Part shown: positions 11,340 to 23,502 of the stretch, piece after piece
Position numbering within the stretch: the stretch's first letter is position 1
Layout of the letters: each line of letters starts with the position of its first letter
From: Riptortus pedestris
Lineage: Eukaryota > Arthropoda > Insecta > Hemiptera > Alydidae
NCBI GenBank assembly: GCA_019009955.1
Contig: CM032233.1
Span: 67,049,501 to 67,113,500, forward strand
Length of the DNA stretch: 64,000 bases
Reading direction: 5' to 3'
Program-made: the position numbers and the translations under genes
The notes under the pieces: generated by a model
What the model was told of the DNA's origin: nothing
Seen by the model: only the letters and a program-made list of their open reading frames with translations
The model's database searches: none

Positions 11340-12855
11340 AGAAGTCTACAGATATATGACCCCATTGAAGTTCATTTGAACTATCCTAGAAATTCCACGG
11401 GCTCTAGCTTTCAGAATATCGATTACTGTCTACTCATGACAAAGAGTAATTCGTTGTGTATAATTGTTTCACATTCCGTTTTTTCGTTATTGTTGTAATG
11501 ACAACTTATGTTTCTCACGGAAAAAAACAATTCTTGCCTCTTAAGATTCATGGTTTATGTTAATTCAGAAAAATCATCAGAACTCATTTTGCATTTGTTT
11601 CTTTCTATGAAAAGACTCTGATCTCCTTGGATTAAATAAAACTCGGTTCATGTGGAAAAGAATATTAAACATTACTTTAATTAAATCATACTCTTGATTG
11701 AAGTAATTAATAAATTTTATTTACTTAAAATTTTAATGGAATACATCTTCAATAAATCTAAACATGTAGTCGGTTTTTTTCTTTCTATGAATATCATTAT
11801 CATTTGTAATGAGTGGATGCAATTGAAGGACAACTACTAATTACATGGTGCATCAACTCAATAGCCTTCTTCGTTCTTCTAAAAGTGTAATTTAAACCTT
11901 TTATATTCAGAACTATAGGTTTTCTAAAACTAGTTGTAGTGTTTTTCCACAGAAAATGCCATCAAACTATCATTTTTGATATGCAGTAAAAACTTTATTT
12001 ATTTTCATTTGATTTTTTAAATTTAGGTATAGAAAGTAAATGCGGGAGCATTCTGTGTGTAAAGATAAAATGAAGTAAGTCCCAGTTTAAAATATGGAAA
12101 GTTTTAATGCTCTTGTTCATATTTGATAGGTTTTAAAAATTTCATTTCATTTGCTTAGTGTCTTTGACTTACAAGATCCAGAATACTTATTATAACTCTA
12201 AATTAACATGCATGCGGTGGCAGTGATGCCCTTTTAATTGTCCGACTTCCAAATGGAATTTTTGTATGGGAGTAGATTGTATAACAATAATGTATCGGTA
12301 AATATAAGTATCTATTGCCATAATGTAAGTGTAAAAAAGGAATAGGTTTGGTCCAAATTGCAGTTTGATTTGCTTTACGGAACACTTACACACATTAAGC
12401 CAATGACCATTACTTTCCTTAAATATCATTAAGATCCGAAAGAATACATTTTCTAAAATCTGACTTTCAATTGATTTATTCTTATACTATGCTCTTTTGG
12501 TCACGAAAGTAAATTTCTATCATGTATTTTAATTTGATTGATCAATTAAACCATGAACGACATGCTTATGTTTTTCCCATTAAAGGGTCGATCCAAATAC
12601 GTGTTTATCAATTATTTTTTGACAACTACTAAGAAAAGCTTCTTTTTAGTTATATACTTTTTCATTTTTGATAGTACTTATCTTCAAAATAAAAGTATCT
12701 TTCAGACACAAATATTTCTTAATAGATTTAATACATTTGGGGAACGAGTTTTATTTTCGTACGATAAAGAGATGATTTTCTCAAAATATTCCTGCCAGTG
12801 TTTAAGATTTTGAAACATTTCCAAAATATATGAACCACACCTCGTATAAACATAA
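11340..12855. other. AT-rich stretch, no feature recognised
   Basis: Only short random-looking frames; the longest (12553-12813, plus) is low-complexity and hydrophobic with no recognisable motif. Nothing else could be supported. Confidence 0.4.
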
Positions 12856-12857
12856 AA

Positions 12858-13187
12858 AAGTCCCTCACGCAGGTGCTGCGTAAACAAAGCAGATTTCCCA
12901 CGTGCTGTAAAGACGCTGTTGATCTTATCTCACCATATTTTTTCTATTTCTAAATAAAAATGCAATGGGTAGAAGTGGGTGTTTACTCAAGGCTAAAACA
13001 AGAAAGAACGTTTAACTCGCTAAATATTTCAGTTACAAAAATATATAGAACAACTGTAGAACATTAATAGTCCAACTAGATTGGTTCTATAACATTTTTT
13101 GATTCGGCTCGTAGTAACGGAGATAGTTTGAATTTTCGAATCCCCCCACTAAACCCCCCTATTCCTAGTTCGATTTCAGCTATGAAC
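12858..13187 (+). mobile_element. HLE copy, module B, 3'-truncated
   Basis: Complete head (TCCCTCACGCAGGTGCTGCG...AAAGCAGATTTCCCACGTG), module B (GACGCTGTTGATCTTATCTC), body and poly-C tract. It ends at the CGATTTCAGCTATGAAC segment, immediately before a hairpin (13197-13439), and lacks the microsatellite and 3' block. Confidence 0.8.
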
Positions 13188-13196
13188 CAATATCTC

Positions 13197-13439
13197 CCAG
13201 ACCTTAATTTTGAAAGGTTTTAAAACCAACTCTTTTGTATCATTTGCCCTGGATAAAAATTGTCTTCTAAGATATTATAAATCACTTGTTTGACTTTTGG
13301 TAAATGAGGATGCTTTTGGTAAAAGGTTGCTGTGATCTAAAATTTAAATTTAAATTCTAGGATTCCTAGAAGATAATTTTTATCCTACGCAAATGACACA
13401 AAAGAGTTGATTTAAGACCCTTTTCAAATTAAGGTCTGG
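13197..13439. repeat. Imperfect inverted repeat, 70-bp arms
   Basis: Left arm 13197-13266 (CCAGACCTTAATTTTGAAAG start) pairs with right arm 13369-13439 (ending AATTAAGGTCTGG). The arms share CAACTCTTTTGT and GGATAAAAATT. The loop is about 100 bp. It sits between an HLE copy and the PLE remnant and may belong to the PLE end. Confidence 0.75.
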
Positions 13440-13559
13440 AAATATTCCAGAAACATGGAACAAAATAAGAATGATGTGAGAGAGAATAAAAAATAGTCAA
13501 ATGTACCTTGTGAAAGGGTTGTCAGACATAAAAAGGTTTTTTTGGAGGGTGATGTTAAT

Positions 13560-13990
13560 ATGTTTTAATCTTTGCTTTTCAGACTAGGAACAAAATAATG
13601 GATATATATAACCAAAGACAAAATAGAATTAGCAATGAAGTCAAATGTGGTTTGTGAAATCAGTTTTCCAGATTGCACTAAAAAGTACATTGGGGAAATC
13701 AGACAGAACCTACAAATAGAATTTATCAACACCAGATTGACGTAAAAAGAAGGGCAAAAAAAGAGAATAAAACTGCTTTAGTGCAACACTGTACTCTTGC
13801 AGAACACAATTTTGGATTTGACAATTTTGAAGTATTAAACAAGGAACCAACGTCTGTTTAGAAGAAAATTCTAGAACCTATGTACATATCCAAAGTCCAG
13901 TAGAATGGAGTAAATTTTAAAACAGACGCGAGGATTTTAAATACCTATTATGCCGAAGTATTAAAAAAATTAAAATAAATCTGCTAAATA
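13560..13990 (+). pseudogene. Penelope-like GIY-YIG endonuclease remnant
   Basis: A broken plus-strand reading shows a GIY-YIG-type nuclease as found at the C-terminus of PLE proteins. There is a cysteine-bearing strand (VCEISFPDCTKKYIGE), then a helix with an H-x-DVKRRAKK-like segment, then TALVQHCTLAEHNFGF and FEVLNKE. The D-C-x3-YIG and LxxHxxxxxHxF order is characteristic. The frame is interrupted by stops and small indels. The following 14000-14450 bases resemble 9180-9600 and probably are the PLE 3' region. Confidence 0.65.
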
Positions 13991-13999
13991 AAGGTAAAT

Positions 14000-14453
14000 A
14001 TGGTTTAGACGTGATATATATTTATTAGTCTTAGTCAAATTAATTGTTTGGCTGTGATATTTTAATTAACTATTAACCTTATAATTCTCAATTTTATTTA
14101 TTTATACTTTTTAAGTATAATCTAGGATATTTATTATGTATATGATTGCAGCTTTATGATGGCTTAGCACTAATTAGGGTTAAAGCCAGAACTAATTAGG
14201 GCTATAAACTACCTTGTTAGAGATTAGATTTGTTGGCAAATTACCACATGGGTAATTAGCATAAGGGTTTTTTTTATTCTTCTGTGGAGTTTCATGAATA
14301 CAATAACTTAGTGGAATAATTTTTAAATGTTGGTTAGTAATCTTATTTTCTAAGAAAATTGTGGACGCCTAAATGGGAGACAAAAATTACAAATTTACAC
14401 TGTATGTTTTTGGCATTGTAAATGCCCAGAAAAGTGAAACGTTTGCCATTTGA
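14000..14453 (+). mobile_element. Penelope-like 3' non-coding region
   Basis: AT-rich DNA following the GIY-YIG remnant, with GGCTTAGCACTAATTAGGG and GTAAATGCCCAGAAAAGTG matching similar text at 9375-9600. A further piece (AAATACTTTTATTGGTCTC, about 14820-14857) lies beyond an HLE head, so an HLE appears to have inserted into this region. Confidence 0.5.
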
Positions 14454-14454
14454 A

Positions 14455-14859
14455 AAAATGTCCGTCACGTGGGGGCTGCGTAAACTAAGCAGATTTCCTG
14501 CGTGAAGTTTAACAATAGATAAATCTACATACCGGTAACATAACACCACCGTGAATATTAAGTGAATAAATACAAACGATAATAAGAAACCTCCCGACGG
14601 AAAGCATCTGAAATGTAAACAAACAGTTCTGCCTACTTCTTGCCGGAAAGAAAAACAATTGCTGTAATAGAATACATTATATTTGAATATAATGTATTAA
14701 TTTGATTCAAAACTATTTGTTATATCTAGTACTGCAATTTTTAATGAATCAGAATAATTTTTATCTCAATCAATCAAATTTAAGCAGTCTAAAAACTTAA
14801 GGAGGGGATACATTTTTTTTTTTGCCTGAAATACTTTTATTGGTCTCAGTAAGGGTATG

Positions 14860-14935
<76 letters not shown>

Positions 14936-15046
14936 TTGGACGGACCTAATTTTCGTCATCTCTTGGAAAGTATCGATGGAATTTTTTGAAAATCGCGCCA
15001 TGAGCACAACCTCAATAGCTGATTTCCCTTAAGGGAAATCTGCTGA
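14455..15046 (+). mobile_element. HLE copy, module C, with long (TA)n and a PLE piece inside
   Basis: Head TCCGTCACGTGGGGGCTGCG at 14461, module C (AGTTTAACAATAGATAAATC), body to about 14800, then a short PLE-like piece, then (TA)n at 14863-14931 and the 3' block ending in the intact palindrome and ATCTGCTGAA. The usual poly-C segment is missing, so this is a mosaic rather than a full element. Confidence 0.75.
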
Positions 15047-15049
15047 AAC

Positions 15050-15408
15050 TGACTTGTACTTGTACTTGGTTGTGGGATAGATGTTCTAGTTATATTAAAG
15101 GAGCAAGGATGCTGGGGCACTCTCTTTGAATCAGCAACAAACCTTCAGAGCCATTCTCTCCTCGGGACAAATTATCGCCCACCACCTCGCATTATCCATT
15201 TGACTCTTCTGGAAGTTTTACATCCTTTCTCAGCGGCTAAAGATTATGCTCTGCATTTATACTTTCAAATTAATTTCAACCTTTTATTTCCGCCGCTGCA
15301 AGGAACAATATGCCTAATAAAGCCATTTTTATTAAATTATATGCACGAGACTTATCTTAGTAAATTCTTTTGAGTCCCGAAAGTGATTAAATATGTACAG
15401 TAAAATGA
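15050..15408. other. Unassigned stretch
   Basis: No open frame or repeat recognised between two HLE copies. Confidence 0.35.
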
Positions 15409-15715
15409 ATTCACGCAAAGCTGAACCCCATTCCCACATTCCGCTATGAGACGCTAGTGATCTTATCTCAGTAAGTAAAATTCCGTGAGTTGACATAGGT
15501 TAACCAGTGTTTTGAGACTATATGTTTAGTTCACATGATGTTTTGGACTTTCACCCTTATATCATATGAACTCTTTGTCAGACAGTCTTAAAATTTTCCG
15601 TTTACTCGACTGACATATTTTGAATTTTCAAAATTTACCCCTCTAAAACCCCCCTCCTTTTGGTTCGATTTCACCCGTTAACGAGCTTGATCTTACGTTT
15701 TTATCATCCTAATAA
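15409..15715 (+). mobile_element. HLE copy, module B, decayed
   Basis: Weak head (TTCACGCAAAGCTG), module B (GAGACGCTAGTGATCTTATC), then a shortened body with the CCCCTCTAAAACCCCCCTCC tract and TTAACGAGCTTGATCTTACG. The microsatellite and 3' block are absent. Confidence 0.65.
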
Positions 15716-16077
15716 TGCAAATCACCATCGCTATGGGGTAAAAGTAAATAAAATAAAATCTAAAACTAAATAAATAAAATTTAAAAAAAATAATATAAAT
15801 GTACTAGTATATAGGAATAACATAATTTTTTTATTAAAACCAGTTTAAGTTGTTGTTCTTTATTACTAGTCTAATGTTTATTTATGTTTGTTTATGTCTT
15901 ATGTTTATTAATTGTCTTTATTACTAGTATTTAATGATTATTTGTTGTATTTAATTTTTTATTTGTTGTTTCAGTTTTTGTTACTTTTCTATAATTTTGT
16001 TTTCATTTTACATTGTGAAACCTTGAGTCAAGTCGCCAAGATGCGGGTGCTCCTGTATAAATAAATAAAAAAAAATG

Positions 16078-16330
16078 TTTTACATGAAACGCTTATATAG
16101 TGAGTTAACTAAAGGAGGAGTCCGTTAACGGCTTTCATCGGCCGTTATTATGTGCCAGATCGATAAATAGTATACTACCAATTTTGTTAAAAATGTAATT
16201 TTCTAATATATTGTTCTATATTTTTTCTCAATTTCAAAGATTATGCGAGATATTTGCATTTCTTTAAATTCAGCCTTCAGTGACCCCCAATTGCACGTCA
16301 ATAGTAAGCCAGTATATCATGAAACGTCTT
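16078..16330 (-). mobile_element. HLE fragment
   Basis: Minus-strand body segment (GAAACGCTTATATAG, TCCGTTAACGGCTTTCATCG, GAGATATTTGCATTTC) without head or 3' block. Confidence 0.65.
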
Positions 16331-16437
16331 AATCCCAGCTTAAATAGCAATATTGTCTTCAATGGCCCATTAGTATGTGGGGCACAACCAAATAAGTTGT
16401 TTGATTAAGTAATCAATTAGAATTTTACGTTCTTTAC

Positions 16438-16839
16438 TAGTAAATGTTTATTTGATCTATACCTTCACTCGATATTTTACATTTTCATTTTACTCGACAT
16501 TCCACACTCAAGATCATATTCAATAATGGCTGAAATCGCACCCGAAATAGAGGGGTTTCGAGGAAGGGGTATTCGATATTTTTAAATATCTCCATTATTA
16601 TGAGTAGGATCGAAAAAGGTTACAGAATTAATCTTGTTAAACTATTGTTGCTCTACAGTTGTTGTTCTACACTTTATCGTCATTCGAATATTAAACGAGT
16701 TATTCGTACTTTCTTGTTTTCAGCCTTCAGTAAACCCTACTTCTACCGATCGGATCATTTTTGGTGACCTCAGAACATCAAAGAGGCATCCAGTGCCTGG
16801 AAAATCTGCCTAGTTTACGCAGAACCTTTGTGACGGACA
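16438..16839 (-). mobile_element. HLE copy, module B, truncated before the microsatellite
   Basis: Body in minus orientation followed at its outer end by AAAATCTGCCTAGTTTACGC and GTGACGGAC, the reverse of the family head. The module next to the head resembles B. Confidence 0.75.
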
Positions 16840-18840
16840 TTTTGTTAAGGAGTTTTGCTCCTTGGGCGTATGCATGCTATCTACGGTTTTCCTTCTCTAT
16901 TGAGCCTCGCTCCTATTCTTCACGACCTACTCACATTCATCATTTATCACTCCTTTTCATCAATACTCCCCACGTGACCTCAATTCCCAAATTCACATTG
17001 GTTTGAAGACTGAAGGTCAATAAATAGAACACAATCCACTAAAGCTGTGTTTATTCACTTTGATCAGCATGTTTCTCGCTTTGAAGGGAGTTCCATTGGG
17101 AACATTGTTAGCAAAGGGACAAATGTAGCTCCACAGCGTCGTAATGTGAAATTTTACAAAATACGATTTTAGTTAATTATGGTTCTATTTATTGGCCTGC
17201 AAACTAAACTTAAGCCTTCTAACCAATGTGATTTTCCAAGTTTGGTTGAAAAATCGTCTATTCCTTCATACAATTTAAATTATTTCTTCACTACGTTCTG
17301 TGATTCTTGTACTGTTTTCGTAACATAAGTTACACAAAATAAATAATTATAGAAAAGTGCCAACAACAACAGTAGATCAATTTAATTCATTTATAGCTTT
17401 AAAAACATGAACTAGACTAAAAAGCTTAAAGAATTAATATTTAAATGAAAAAGTATCATATCAATTATCATCATATATTGATTGATTGATGGAACGTGAT
17501 ACGCTTATGATCTCAACTCACCATCTATTCTTCGTCTAGAGTGATTCTATCCGGCGCACAGTGGTTCCGATTTCCCTTTCATGGTGTATAAAATCAGAAA
17601 ACTCAATTTTTTGTTCTATACCAAGTGTATTTTGTTTGTTTCTGCATTAATCCTGAACCTCGAAAATGTAATTAAATTATAAATAAGGTAGAATTTTGGG
17701 AGCTACGTTAATTCAAAGTTGCAATATCTCGATCCGGCCACTTTTTGATCCATGTTAATCAACGTTCCTATGAAACGACAGATAATATATAACAGTTTTA
17801 ATTTATGTCTCTCTGATTGTACATAAAATACACAATGCAGGGACATCCTAACAGTTATAATATCCATTCGTATGAACTAGGTACGTATTTTTAAAAACAA
17901 ACACTTTTCGACTTTTATTACTCAATTTTGGCAAGGTGTCAAAAAGTTAGCTCACGATGATTTTTACACCATATGTTAGGGGAACAATCCGAGAATCGAA
18001 TGGTGTAATGTTCGCAGTCGGGAAAAGCCAGCCATAGGATCAAGAGTATGAGATAACGGCTCGAAGGGAGCGCTGCTATGCCCCTCTCCGACCTCTAGGA
18101 TAAACCTTTCCTTATTTATTATGGAAAATGCTATATTACCTCTTAGGAATGTCAGAGGAGGAACAGGAAGCCAGTAACAAAAATATTCGGATGTCCAGGC
18201 AATTATTCACAAGAAAAACAAGTTGAAGGATGAATATTCAGGATTCATTTTGCAAACTGTAGCTATCATCCCATCTAGTTTTTTTTTTTTTTTAATCTAT
18301 TGTCACAGTGAACTTTATTATTTTATAATTTTAGTATTTTATGGTTTCTTTTGAATTTTGATATACATTTATTTTATTTTATTTAAAAAATTAACGAATC
18401 AGAAATGCTCTAGCGATGGCTTATACAATTTTTATTTTCTATGAGTGATTCTTAAGAGAATTGAATGTTTTTTTTATTTTATTTTGTAATTAAAGTTTAA
18501 ATTTCGTTGAAACATTTTGATCGATAAAGAATTCATTTAACAGAATAATTAAACGAAGTTACAAACATTTTGAGTTATTTAATTAATATTAATGCTTATA
18601 ATTTCAAGAAATACATAAATATGTTTTAAATAAAAATTTGAAAATAGTAATAATATATAAATATCCCTTTATTCTAAGAGAAAAAATACGACAGGTCTAG
18701 AAATGTCAGAGACCACATACTCTCTCTATCTACGAAATCTAATACAACCTATATAAAACACCTTTTCAATCCCACAATAAACATCATACAAAGTTGGAAC
18801 GATATCGGGACCACTTTTAGGTGTTGCAATCCGTCTTTTA
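16840..18840. other. AT-rich stretch with one short HLE fragment
   Basis: The only recognisable piece is a module-B fragment near 17490-17540 (GATACGCTTATGATCTCAAC). No gene could be supported. Confidence 0.4.
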
Positions 18841-18844
18841 TAAA

Positions 18845-18902
18845 GGGTGATATTTCGAAATCGCGTTATGAGCACAACCTCAATAGCTGAAATCTGCTAT
18901 AA
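18845..18902 (+). mobile_element. HLE 3'-end fragment lacking the palindrome
   Basis: TTTCGAAATCGCGTTATGAG and CCTCAATAGCTGAAATCTGC: the 3' block has lost one half of the hairpin exactly between its arms. Confidence 0.7.
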
Positions 18903-19564
18903 TGTGCAGTTAAACTGATTCAAACATTCAGTACTGTTTCAGTTCATGCTATAACCTAACAAATAAATTAAAACACATAATTAGGCTCTTATCATTTGCT
19001 GTTGACTCTCTTTATTTAATATACTTATCTAATCTAACCTATTGACGACGCGACTAAAGAAAAATAGTTTAGCTTTCATTATTTTTTATGGTGTGCACCT
19101 TTCATTATTTCCTTCAAGGTCGATTATTTGATCGATTTTGTTTGTACGTGTACTCATTCGTAGGTATTTGGTTAGTTCCTACATCGTTTTTATCGGGGTG
19201 GGGAGTACTTAAATTACTGAGTTACACATAAATAGAAAAGAAACTGCACAATAATGGCATGGCCGTCCTTACCTTGATGCAATTTTGTAAAACATACATA
19301 ATTAATAACGTCATGAAGCTATTGTGCATACCTGGATAATACAAGAAAACCAAAACAACTTCCAGGGTTCTGGATATCTACAAAAACATCCTCCAAAACT
19401 GCATCTAATTTCAAACGATTTTTACCACCAAAATGAACAAATATTGATTAAATCATAACAATTAACAAATATTAAAACAATAAATCATAACTAGAGAATC
19501 TAAACAATAAAACAAAATTAGCAAATATAATTAACAACAATTTAACACCTTAACTATATAGAAG

Positions 19565-20222
19565 TGAAAAGTCGTTCCCGAGGGTGTTGACTAATGTAAG
19601 CACATTACCCACAAGTGGAATTGCACACCAGTGATTTCATCTTCCAATCTATTCTATATGAGTAGAAGTGGTAGTAGTTCAGAAAGGAAATCTTAAATAA
19701 TAGCTTCACTCGGAAAGTATATCTGACACAAAAAATGTTCACTGAAAAGAATTCGGAATTTAATCTTTCAATGAAGTGGTTCATGATATAACAGTGAAAT
19801 GAGTAGGATTGGGGGTTTACTGAAGGCTGAAAACTAAAAAATTCAAATATCTCGTATAATACTCAAAATAGAGAAACAGCGTATATGAAAACTTCAATAG
19901 GAAACTACATTTGCAATAAGATTAGCTCTATAAAATGTTTAGATCCAACGGATATATTTCTAATATTTGAAATCGCACGGTTTAAACCACCCCTCCCACT
20001 GGTCCCACAGTTTTCAGCCATTAACAAACTTAATCTTTAGTTTTACTTAAAACGTTTAAATAATGACTTTGTTAAATATCAAAGAAAAATTTTAAACGCT
20101 AGTATGGACCTAATTTTTTTTCATCTCCAGTGTTGAATCGATGTACATTTGAAGACTAATTTAGAAAATTGGGTCATAAGCAGAAATTCAATAGATAATT
20201 TCCATTAAGGAAAATCTGCTGA
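19565..20222 (+). mobile_element. HLE copy, module B, strongly diverged
   Basis: Decayed head (AAAAGTCGTTCCCGAGGGTG), module B (GTGATTTCATCTTCCAATC), body, ACCACCCCTCCCACTGG, and a 3' block ending ATTTCCATTAAGGAAAATC then TGCTGAA. The (TA)n tract is absent. Divergence is higher than in most copies. Confidence 0.7.
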
Positions 20223-20244
20223 AACAACAACATGCTTTATAAAT

Positions 20245-20249
<5 letters not shown>

Positions 20250-20280
<31 letters not shown>
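20250..20280 (+). repeat. (AC)n microsatellite
   Basis: About 15 AC units, directly downstream of an HLE 3' end. Confidence 0.9.
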
Positions 20281-20283
<3 letters not shown>

Positions 20284-20404
20284 AAAATATACAAGATATG
20301 AACATAATATTTGGAAAATTCCAAATGAGCCTGTTTGCTGAAAGGCCCCAAAAAAGGGTGTCCGCCATCCACTGAAATAAGTACGCCATTCGCATAACGT
20401 AAAT

Positions 20405-20945
20405 TCGTTCTTTCGTGCATTTGTTAGTTACTACATATTAGCTCCTCCTTTCGTGCAAATGTTAGTTACTACATATTAGCTTCTCCTTTCGTACATATGT
20501 TAGTTACTATATATTAGCTTCTCCTTTCGTGCATATGTTAGTAACTACATATTAGCTTCTCCTTTCGTGCATATGTTAGTAACTACATATTAGCTCCTCC
20601 TTTTGTGCATTTCTTAGTTACTACATATTAGCTCCTCCTTTTGTGCATTTCTTAGTTACTACATATTAGCTCCTCCTTTTTTGCATTTGTTAGTTACTAC
20701 ATATTAGCTCCCCTTTTGTGCATTTGTTAGTTACTACATATTAGCTCCTCCTTTCGTGCATATGTTAGTTACTACATATTAGCTCCTCCTTTCGTGCATA
20801 TGTTAGTTACTACATATTAGCTCCTCCTTTCGTACAAATGTTTGTTACTACATATTAGCTCCTCCTTTTGTGCATTTGTTAGTTACTACATATTAGCTCC
20901 TCCTTTTGTGCATTTGTTAGTTACTACATATTAGCTCCTCCTTTT
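20405..20945 (+). repeat. 38-bp minisatellite, about 14 copies
   Basis: Unit contains TTAGTTACTACATATTAGCT followed by CCTCCTTTCGTGCAT. The spacing of ACTACATATTAGCT is 38 bp almost throughout, with one copy shortened by a base. Variants alternate TTTCGTGCATATG and TTTTGTGCATTTG, in blocks, which suggests regional homogenisation. Confidence 0.95.
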
Positions 20946-21699
20946 CTCTCCTTTTTCATTTTCATGTAGTCTTGGGATTTATATTGTTGAATGTCCTATA
21001 GCATGTAAGTACTATTTTCTTTAATTTTAATTGTTATTATTCCTTAATTTATCAAGTTGTTTTAATTTATATATTAATTTTTTATATATATTTGCAATAT
21101 AAATGTAATGAACCTATATCATTACATCAACTCTTCGCCTATTATCGAAGTATGACTGGCCATCTTATGGAGTCATTCTTTTGTTGTTCTGTAGTAAAGT
21201 TCTCAGTGGCCTAAATATTTTGTCAGAACTGGTGTTGAGTTTTCATTGATAAAATGCCTTCTGTTTATATATTTTCTAATATGACCAGTCTGCATCCTTT
21301 TGTGCTCTTCTCTTCTATATTTGTTGGATCATAGCAGTTGTCGTTCAAATGGTTGGCGAAATTGGAGTCTCGTTTGTTCAGTCTAATGGAACGTTTACAG
21401 AACGTTTTCGAAAATCACGTCATGAGTACGTTAACTTGTCTTGAGTTGTCTTCCTTTTTTATTATTAATCAATAGTTACTAATCGATTTCATATTAATAT
21501 TTGCTCATCCCCAAATGTGATAGATAGCATGCGTGGGTTTTTGTAGTATTAAAATGAGAAATAATATTTTTGTGCTCATAATTAGGTTTGAACTGCCGAA
21601 AAATTGAGAAGCGCTTGAATAGAGTGAATAAAAAAAAAAATGAAAATTTCATCGTACCTACTAGAAGCACAGAAAAGTTATACATACTGTTTTTGTTTG

Positions 21700-22074
21700 T
21701 CATAAAATGCTCTATAAATTATGTTCTATAACATTTTTTTGATCCAATACATTGGAACGGAAGCATCGTTACGTAGCTAATTCCATTTTTTATTTTTTTT
21801 TACATATTCTATAATGTATTCATGTTAAGAGGTGAATTGACGGTTTTTGAATATTTAGGTCTTCAGGATGCGTCAAATCGAAAAATCGCCGATATAAAAT
21901 TTGATTTTCTCTCAGAATCGTTCATTAAAAGTACGACTTTCCTTTGGAAATTTCATAGTTAGGAGCGCTTGAGAACAATTGAAAGAGGTTAGAAAATAGA
22001 TATCACCGTCAAAATAAATTTCATTATGCTTAAGTAAGAGACCTAGGGGGCGAGCAGAGTATGAATACCCCCTG
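21700..22074. repeat. Possible fragment of dispersed family B and unassigned DNA
   Basis: CTCTATAAATTATGTTCTAT followed by a TTTTTTGATCC segment near 21707-21750 matches the text found near 25195, 29085 and 50214. The rest is not recognised. Confidence 0.35.
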
Positions 22075-22430
22075 TGTAAATGTGTGTCAAATATCCATCA
22101 ATAGGATATTTCATGATTTATTGGCTTAAACTTAATATGAGATGAGTAGGAGTAGGAGTTTACTGAGGACCAAAAACAAAAAAATCCAATTATCTCGGTT
22201 AATATATCAGATAATTAAAACAGGCTTAGCACAATATTTATAGACAATTAACTATGTAATATGATTGGTTATATATAATTTAACCAAGATGAGATACATC
22301 AAATTTTCCCTCTTACCCCCCCCCCATCCCCCACGGGTGCGATTTCATCCATTAACGAACTTGATCTTTATTTTTACATAAAAAGTTTAAATATGGAGTT
22401 TGGTAATGATCAAACCAAAATTGAGGAATA
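22075..22430 (+). mobile_element. HLE unit 1 of a tandem run
   Basis: Body starting near AGTAGGAGTTTACTGAGG, poly-C tract at about 22317-22327, and GAGTTTGGTAATGATCAAAC, stopping just before where the microsatellite should be. Confidence 0.7.
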
Positions 22431-22439
22431 AGATATAAG

Positions 22440-22797
22440 GCAACTTTTATAATCAATGAAATGTTCAATAAGATTGGCTTTATACAATTTTTCAAACCGA
22501 CTTGTTATATCAAAGATATTTCAAGTTTTCGTAATTCTTACCCTTTCTGGTCCGATTTATGTCATTAACGAACTTGACGTTTAGTTTTACATGAAACGTC
22601 TTATTATCAAGTTTTGGTAACTATCAAACAAAAGTTGCGACCGCAATTATATTATATTATATACATAGTTTTGAACGGACCTCATTTTCGTCATCTCCTG
22701 GTTAGGATCGATTTGAGGAACCTTTTCGAAAATTACGTCACGAGTACAAGCTCAATAGCCGATTTCCTTAAGGGAAATCTACTAAAAGTACTTTCAA
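22440..22797 (+). mobile_element. HLE unit 2 of a tandem run
   Basis: Second body segment (CAATAAGATTGGCTTTATAC), residual ATTATATTATATT in place of (TA)n, and a full 3' block with the palindrome and ATCTACTAAAA. Confidence 0.75.
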
Positions 22798-22832
22798 ACC
22801 AAAAGTCTTCCCAAGTACGACAAAACCAGTGA

Positions 22833-23092
22833 ATGAACTGTTTTTATACAATTTTTCATCACGAACAATACTAATGGATTTCCCCCTCATCTAAATCCAC
22901 AAGACACTTAAATATCGACTTTAGCAAAGATCAACAAAAAATTGTAACCCCTCCCCCCCCCCCCCGAGCGTTAACAGAAAAGCATATAAATGTATATTCT
23001 TTCTAACGGACCTCAATTTTGAAGACATTTCTAAAAAATCGCGTCTTGATTACGACCTCAATAACTCATTTCCCTTAAGGGAAATCTGCTAA
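22833..23092 (+). mobile_element. HLE unit 3 of a tandem run
   Basis: Shortened body with a run of C (about 22952-22965) and a 3' block ending with the intact palindrome and ATCTGCTAA. Confidence 0.7.
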
Positions 23093-23099
23093 TAGTCTT

Positions 23100-23160
23100 G
23101 TTCCATTTTCCAAAGCGTTTTAGGAAGTACAACCCCAATAGCCGGGGAAAATCTGATAAA
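23100..23160 (+). mobile_element. HLE unit 4, 3'-end stub
   Basis: AGTACAACCCCAATAGCCGG followed by GGAAAATCTGATAAAA: only the last 3' block remains. Confidence 0.6.
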
Positions 23161-23237
23161 AACTGTCATATATGGGATTCTTTTGCCAGCAGAACGATTG
23201 AGAAATTACCCATGAATAAGATTGGGGCTGTATGTGA

Positions 23238-23432
23238 ATGAATGGGTTGCTTTCAGATGCAGCGGGTAGATTAGCAATTGTGGCTGGTGAGCATTGTGCT
23301 CAAAGCGAGGACGAGTGGAGGTGTCGCAACGGCCACTATATAGAACCTAGGGCACGAGTTGCTCCAAGGGGTGGGGCACTCCAAGGCTGGCTCCTGCCTG
23401 CCAAGGCCAAGGCTCCCCATAGACTCTAGTCT
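23238..23432 (+). other. GC-rich island, unrecognised
   Basis: A short stretch much richer in G and C than its surroundings, with an open plus-strand frame of 63 codons and repeated CCAAGG / GCCAAGG words. No family was recognised; a repeat fragment is as likely as a gene piece. Confidence 0.3.
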
Positions 23433-23502
23433 ATACATTCACAACCGACTCATCTGCCTAGTTCTATCATAAATCTTCTCAAATTACAGAATGTTACTAA
23501 AA

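Noticed and set aside
14405..14440. Further hammerhead core near GTGAAACGTTTGCC
   Set aside because: The CUGANGA box is absent and the GAAAC is not followed by GUC.
17950..18110. GC-richer stretch considered as an rRNA or tRNA piece
   Set aside because: No recognisable rRNA helix or tRNA boxes.
20405..20945. CRISPR-like array
   Set aside because: Whole 38-bp units repeat without unique spacers, and the sequence context is eukaryotic.
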